From Pseudomonadota bacterium (GTDB taxonomy: Bacteria > Pseudomonadota > Alphaproteobacteria > Rhizobiales > Hyphomicrobiaceae), in assembly GCA_023392135.1 (NCBI GenBank), contig JAEVZQ010000148.1, positions 1 to 11,371 of the forward strand: 11,371 nt of DNA. The letters are read 5' to 3'. Every line of letters starts with the position of its first letter. The stretch's first letter is position 1. Under the pieces are notes generated by a model that was not told the origin of the DNA, did no database searches, and saw only the letters and a program-made list of their open reading frames with translations. A program made the position numbers and the translations under genes. Of this stretch, positions 5,171 to 11,371 are shown piece by piece.

Positions 5171-7054
5171 ATGACGACAGATACGAAACCAGCAGAATCG
5201 CATCCGTTCCTGGCCGAGGTGAGCCGCCTGCTCCACCTGATGGTCAATGCCGTCTATTCGGATCGCGAGATTTTCTTGCGAGAGCTCATCTCGAACGCGT
5301 CCGATGCTTGCGACAAGCTGCGGTATGAAGCCATCGCTCATCCGGATTCGCTCGGCTCCGACGACCGCCTGCACATCACGATCATCCCGGACAAGGCTGC
5401 CGGTACGCTGACCGTGGCCGACAACGGTATCGGCATGGATCGCCAGGAGATGGTGGAGAACCTTGGCACGATCGCCAAGTCCGGCACCCGGGCCTTCCTT
5501 GACCAGATGCAGCAGGCTGAAGAGGGCAGTGGCCTCATCGGCCAGTTCGGAGTGGGATTCTACTCGGCCTTCATGGTGGCCGAGAGCATCGAGGTGACCA
5601 GCCGCCGGGCAAGCTCCGATGAAGCATGGGTCTGGCGGTCGGACGGGGTGTCCGGGTTCTCGGTTTCACCGCCCAGCTCTGCCGGGCTGCCCCCTCGCGG
5701 CACGTCCGTCACTCTGAAGCTCAAGAAGGATGCCCTCATCTTTCTCGAGCCCGACGAACTGGAGCGCATCGTCCGGGCCTACTCCGATCACATCCTGTTT
5801 CCGATCGAGCTGAAGCTGCCCGGCGAAACGGCGCGCCAGATCAACACGGCAAGCGCGCTTTGGCACCGGGCGAAGTCCGAGGTGACGGAAGAGCAGTACA
5901 CGCAGGCGTATCGCTCGATCACCAACAGCATCGATGAGCCGGCTTTGACGGTTCACTACAAGGCGGAAGGGCGGCAGTCCTATGCGGTACTGCTCTTCGT
6001 CCCCAAGCTGCGGCCCTACGATCTCTTCGATCCGAACCGGAAGGGCCGTGTGAAGCTCTATGTACGGCGCGTCTTCATTACCGAGGACGCCGGGCTCCTA
6101 CCGGCCTACCTCCGGTTCGTCCGTGGAGTCGTGGATAGCGAGGACATTCCGCTCAACATCTCCCGCGAGATGCTGCAGAAGAATCCGCTGGTCGGCCAGA
6201 TCCGGTCGGCAGTCACGGGCCGAATGCTCACTGAGCTGGAGCGGTTCGCATCGCGCGACGCCAAGGCCTACGAGGCCGTATTCGAAGCGTTCGGGTCCGT
6301 CCTGAAGGAAGGGATCTACGAGGATACCGCGCGGCAGGATCAGCTCCTGAAGTTGGCTCGCTTCCGCAGCACGGCAGGGTCTGAATGGCGGTCCCTCGCC
6401 GACTACGCCGCAAGCATGCGGCCGAACCAGAGCGAGATCTACTTCCTTGCGGGCGAGGATCTGGGCCGCCTGGCCGCCAGCCCGCAGCTCGAGGCGGCTC
6501 GCGCCCGCGGAGTCGAGGTGCTCTTGCTCACGGATCCGATCGACCACTTCTGGACGTCCCTGAGCCTGAGATTCGATGGCAAGCCGTTTCGCTCACTGAG
6601 CCAGGGCGAGGTGGATCTCACCGGCATTCCTTTGCTGGACGAGAACAAGGCCGCGGAGAAAGAAGCAGAGGGCACGCAGGTGAAAGCGCTCGTGGATGCG
6701 CTGCGCACGGCTCTCGGCGAGGCGGTCACCGACGTCCGCGCCTCGAAGCGGCTGACCGAAAGCGCGGTGTGTCTGGTTGCGCCCCGCGGCGGACCGGATC
6801 TTGGTCTCGACAGGCTGCTCCAGCGCCAGCAGCCGGGCCTCACATCGCGGCCGGTGCTCGAAATCAACCCGAACCATCCGCTGATCATCGCGGTCGGACG
6901 GCGGATCGCCGACCAGGGCAATGGAGAGATTGCCGAGTGGGCGCAACTGCTGTTCGACGAGGCCCGCATCCTCGAAGGTGAGACCCCCGCCGACCCTGCG
7001 AGCTTTGCCACCCGCATGAACCGGATGATGCTGAAAGCGCTGGGCGTGCACTGA
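5171..7054 (+). CDS. htpG: molecular chaperone HtpG (bacterial Hsp90)
   Basis: A cytoplasmic, homodimeric ATP-dependent chaperone of the Hsp90 family that remodels client proteins with DnaK. It is 627 residues, normal for the bacterial family. The N-terminal GHKL ATPase domain (about 8-230) shows EVSRLLHLMVNAVYSDREIF, ELISNASDA with catalytic Glu38 and Asn42, the ADP-binding DNGIGM with Asp84, and the lid motif GQFGVGFYSAF (124-134). The middle domain has DLFDPNRKGRVKLYVRRVFI and LPAYLRFVRGVVDSEDIPLN with SREMLQ. The C-terminal dimerisation domain ends without the MEEVD tail of eukaryotic Hsp90, as expected. The ATG at 5171 fits the family N-terminus, but the only Shine-Dalgarno-like sequence is GCGAG about 10 bases away. 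It appears monocistronic, with a heat-shock-like promoter, and is convergent with the DUF1223 gene. No terminator hairpin is visible in the 41 bases between them. Confidence 0.98.
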   Translation: MTTDTKPAESHPFLAEVSRLLHLMVNAVYSDREIFLRELISNASDACDKLRYEAIAHPDSLGSDDRLHITIIPDKAAGTLTVADNGIGMDRQEMVENLGTIAKSGTRAFLDQMQQAEEGSGLIGQFGVGFYSAFMVAESIEVTSRRASSDEAWVWRSDGVSGFSVSPPSSAGLPPRGTSVTLKLKKDALIFLEPDELERIVRAYSDHILFPIELKLPGETARQINTASALWHRAKSEVTEEQYTQAYRSITNSIDEPALTVHYKAEGRQSYAVLLFVPKLRPYDLFDPNRKGRVKLYVRRVFITEDAGLLPAYLRFVRGVVDSEDIPLNISREMLQKNPLVGQIRSAVTGRMLTELERFASRDAKAYEAVFEAFGSVLKEGIYEDTARQDQLLKLARFRSTAGSEWRSLADYAASMRPNQSEIYFLAGEDLGRLAASPQLEAARARGVEVLLLTDPIDHFWTSLSLRFDGKPFRSLSQGEVDLTGIPLLDENKAAEKEAEGTQVKALVDALRTALGEAVTDVRASKRLTESAVCLVAPRGGPDLGLDRLLQRQQPGLTSRPVLEINPNHPLIIAVGRRIADQGNGEIAEWAQLLFDEARILEGETPADPASFATRMNRMMLKALGVH

Positions 7055-7095
7055 AAGGTACAGCGACGCGCCTCCCCCATGAGCAGACAATGCCG

Positions 7096-7851
7096 CTAAT
7101 GCATGGGCCCCACGACCCAGCTCGCCCCGACCATGGGTCCGACGGTGCCTTGCTGCAGGAGCACGGCGCAGCGCTGCCCTTTTTCCTGAAGGACGGCTGA
7201 CTGCTGCAGGTCGATCGTAGTGGGTTTCTCCGACCACATTCCGATGGCCGTGAGGTCGCGGACGACGTTGGCGTAGATGACTTTTTTGCCGCTGTTCTCG
7301 CCGCGCCTGATCTCCACCTCCACGCTGGGTTGCACGACGGCCAGCCAGATCGTGCCGCCGCTCATGTCGCTCCCAGCCGGAATGGCCCCAACTTCGATAT
7401 TGATCGTGTTTCCATCGGTTCGGGCCATCAGCTCGATGCGGTGCGATGCGAGCTGCTGGGAGGTTTCGGCGATGGCCTGGTCGATCTCGTCCTTGCGGCT
7501 GCCGACGACGTGGACGAGACCGTTGACGACGACTTGCGGCGTGTAGACCCGACCGTCACCGCGCTGTTCGGCATAGGCCCGTTGCCGGTGCGTGAACTTG
7601 GGGCTGGCGAGGGTGTCTCTCCAGCCGAGATAATCCCAGTAGTCGACGGGCAGCGAGAGCGCCACGATATCCTGTCGCGCGGCGTAGCTGCGAAGCAGGG
7701 CGTCGGCTGTCGGGCAGGAGGAGCAGCCCTGGCTCGTAAACAGCTCGAGAACGGAAACAGCCCGCAGCCCCTCTGCCGGGGTGGCCCATACCGCCCCGAT
7801 TGCAAGGACCGGCAGGGAAAGAATTAGAAACGCTGTCAGCCAGCGGGTCAT
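7096..7851 (-). CDS. DUF1223 family secreted thioredoxin-like protein
   Basis: A 251-residue exported protein of the DUF1223 family, which has a thioredoxin-like fold and no settled function. The N-terminus is a Sec signal peptide: MTRW, a hydrophobic core LTAFLILSLPVLAIGA, and a likely cut after VWA (residue 23). The mature domain opens with VSVLELFTSQGCSSCPTADA, where Cys43 and Cys46 form a CxxC pair at the thioredoxin position. LPVDYWDYLGWRDTLASPKF and RVYTPQVVVNG (101-111, with a cis-Pro-like Thr-Pro) follow, both family hallmarks. Two ATGs lie 6 bases apart. The one at 7851 is preferred because AAGGA lies 5 bases before it, whereas the upstream ATG (7857) directly abuts that site. It follows acnA on the same strand after a terminator and 133 bases, so it probably has its own promoter. 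It may be linked to periplasmic thiol chemistry, but this is inference. Confidence 0.93.
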   Translation of the reverse strand: MTRWLTAFLILSLPVLAIGAVWATPAEGLRAVSVLELFTSQGCSSCPTADALLRSYAARQDIVALSLPVDYWDYLGWRDTLASPKFTHRQRAYAEQRGDGRVYTPQVVVNGLVHVVGSRKDEIDQAIAETSQQLASHRIELMARTDGNTINIEVGAIPAGSDMSGGTIWLAVVQPSVEVEIRRGENSGKKVIYANVVRDLTAIGMWSEKPTTIDLQQSAVLQEKGQRCAVLLQQGTVGPMVGASWVVGPMH

Positions 7852-7952
7852 AGTCATCCTTCAGCGTTTTCGAGCGAAACTTATCCGCGGGTCGGCCTCC
7901 AAATGCCAGTCACGAATGGGTGAGTTGCACGCTTACCTTCAAGTGGAAGTGG

Positions 7953-7979
7953 AAAGGCCGGCGCAAGGGCCGGCCTTTT
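7953..7979 (-). terminator. intrinsic terminator of acnA
   Basis: A perfect 10-bp stem, AAAGGCCGGC (7953-7962) with GCCGGCCTTT (7969-7978), has a 6-base loop and lies 6 bases beyond the acnA stop. The T tract on the minus strand is short (CCTTTCC) and slightly longer on the plus strand (CCTTTTC). The position makes acnA the natural user. Confidence 0.8.
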
Positions 7980-7984
7980 CTGGT

Positions 7985-10702
<2,718 letters not shown>

Positions 10703-10710
10703 GATTTGTC

Positions 10711-10715
10711 CTCCA
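10711..10715 (-). promoter_or_regulatory. ribosome binding site fixing the GTG start of acnA
   Basis: On the minus strand GGAGG lies 8 bases before the GTG at 10702-10700 (within GGAGGACAAATC). No similar site precedes the upstream in-frame ATG at 10762, so the GTG is the better start. Confidence 0.85.
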
Positions 10716-10735
10716 TCCGAGCAACTGAAGCCGCG

Positions 10736-10753
10736 CCGCCGGAGCGCCGGCGG
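10736..10753 (-). promoter_or_regulatory. GC-rich hairpin in the acnA leader
   Basis: A perfect inverted repeat CCGCCGG (10736-10742) and CCGGCGG (10747-10753) closes a 4-base loop, about 20 bases upstream of the acnA ribosome binding site. It would be a stable hairpin in the mRNA leader if transcription starts near 10795. Function unknown. Confidence 0.45.
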
Positions 10754-10801
10754 AGGGATCATTCCCGTTTTTGCGCTAGCGTCGATAGAAGCGTGCTCCT
10801 T

Positions 10802-10807
10802 ATATAG
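10802..10807 (-). promoter_or_regulatory. possible -10 box of acnA
   Basis: CTATAT on the minus strand matches the alphaproteobacterial -10 consensus and would start transcription near 10795, giving a leader of about 92 bases. The -35 position (GGCTGG at 17-base spacing) is poor. The same TATATA core could serve ccmA on the plus strand. Confidence 0.35.
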
Positions 10808-10885
10808 CCGCGCTCGCGCGAGGGCCAGCCCGCGGGTTGTCTCACTTGGGCGGGCACGAAATACGCAGTCAAAAGACAGGTTGCG

Positions 10886-11371
10886 GTGACGGACGACAAC
10901 ACGATTGCGCCTGATCGGGCCTCCCGTCCCAGACTCACGGTGGAAAGCCTCGCCGTGGAGCGTGGAGGGCGGCGCGTGCTCACGGACCTGTCATTCGACG
11001 TGAATGCAGGCGAGGCACTGCTGCTCACTGGCCCCAACGGTGCAGGCAAGACGACGCTCCTGAAGGCGATCGCCGGTTTTCTTGCGCCGGTTTCCGGCCG
11101 CGTCGGCCTTGTGGGTGATGCGGATGATCGGCCGCTGGCAGAGCGCGCGCATTATGTCGGCCATCTGAACGGCACACGCGCCACCCTCACCGTCGCGGAG
11201 AATGCCCGATTCTGGGCACAGTATCTCGGCGGATCGACCGAGCACGTCCTTGCTGCGCTCGAGCGCTTTGGCCTTGCCTCTCTTGCCGCAATTCCAGCGG
11301 GCTATCTCTCGGCAGGGCAGAAGCGGCGGCTGGCGTTGGCCCGTCTGCTATTTGCGCCGCGCCCGCTCTGG
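10886..11371 (+). CDS. ccmA: CcmA, heme export ABC ATPase for cytochrome c biogenesis, 3' partial
   Basis: ATP-binding subunit of the CcmABCD complex, which with CcmC and CcmD drives release of holo-CcmE so that heme can be attached to c-type cytochromes in the periplasm. The first 162 codons are present; the frame runs off the window. Walker A is GPNGAGKTT (residues 49-57), the Q-loop-equivalent region is [21 protein letters not shown] (split here by family at about 90-110), and the ABC signature is LSAGQ (141-145) followed by [10 protein letters not shown]. The LTVAEN and LSAGQKRR wording is characteristic of CcmA as opposed to other ABC ATPases. The Walker B aspartate falls just beyond the edge. 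The start is the GTG at 10886, with AGG 5 bases upstream; a TTG at 10881 is out of frame. It is divergent from acnA over a 183-base gap; ccmB and ccmC are expected next. Confidence 0.93.
   Translation, partial: MTDDNTIAPDRASRPRLTVESLAVERGGRRVLTDLSFDVNAGEALLLTGPNGAGKTTLLKAIAGFLAPVSGRVGLVGDADDRPLAERAHYVGHLNGTRATLTVAENARFWAQYLGGSTEHVLAALERFGLASLAAIPAGYLSAGQKRRLALARLLFAPRPLW

Noticed and set aside
7900..7950. Possible RpoH-like promoter for the DUF1223 gene (CTTGAA and CCCATTC on the minus strand)
   Set aside because: The two boxes are 17 bases apart, too long for the CCCAT-type pattern, and the -10 does not fit the housekeeping consensus. It stays only a suggestion.

Overview
The window looks like a chromosomal housekeeping region of an alphaproteobacterium, most likely of the order Hyphomicrobiales (Rhizobiales). 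The DNA is GC-rich. A DUF2794 gene is present, a family I know only from alphaproteobacteria. The HtpG and aconitase sequences read like those of rhizobia and their relatives. A DUF1223 gene, acnA and a divergent ccmA lie side by side, an arrangement I recall from Rhizobiales genomes. This placement rests on memory of the families, not on a search.

Layout from left to right: (1) the 3' nine-tenths or more of a large FtsX/MacB-type ABC transporter permease (+), cut by the window edge; (2) a Bax-inhibitor-1 family membrane protein (+) with a good promoter and a strong intrinsic terminator; (3) a GNAT N-acetyltransferase of the phosphinothricin acetyltransferase type (+), preceded by a long palindrome that touches its ribosome binding site; (4) an intergenic, REP-like folded element between convergent genes; (5) a DUF2794 protein (-) with a TTG start; (6) a 552-base divergent intergenic region holding two related 80-base hairpin elements and a heat-shock-like promoter; (7) htpG, the bacterial Hsp90 (+); (8) a secreted DUF1223 protein with a CxxC motif (-), convergent with htpG; (9) acnA, aconitate hydratase (-), with its own terminator and a GTG start; (10) the 5' part of ccmA, the ATPase of the cytochrome c heme export system (+), divergent from acnA.

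Most genes appear to be separate transcription units: orientation changes often, and promoters or terminators can be seen between them. Functional threads are envelope transport (permease, BI-1), protein folding and stress (htpG), and aerobic energy metabolism (acnA and ccmA, with DUF1223 as an exported neighbour). I see no phage, insertion sequence, CRISPR array, toxin-antitoxin pair, tRNA or rRNA.

I found no new multi-gene system. The best unexplained signal is the pair of 80-base elements at 4777-4856 and 4941-5020. They share sequence at both ends and keep the same nested fold through compensatory base changes, which suggests tandem small RNAs or a structured repeat family.
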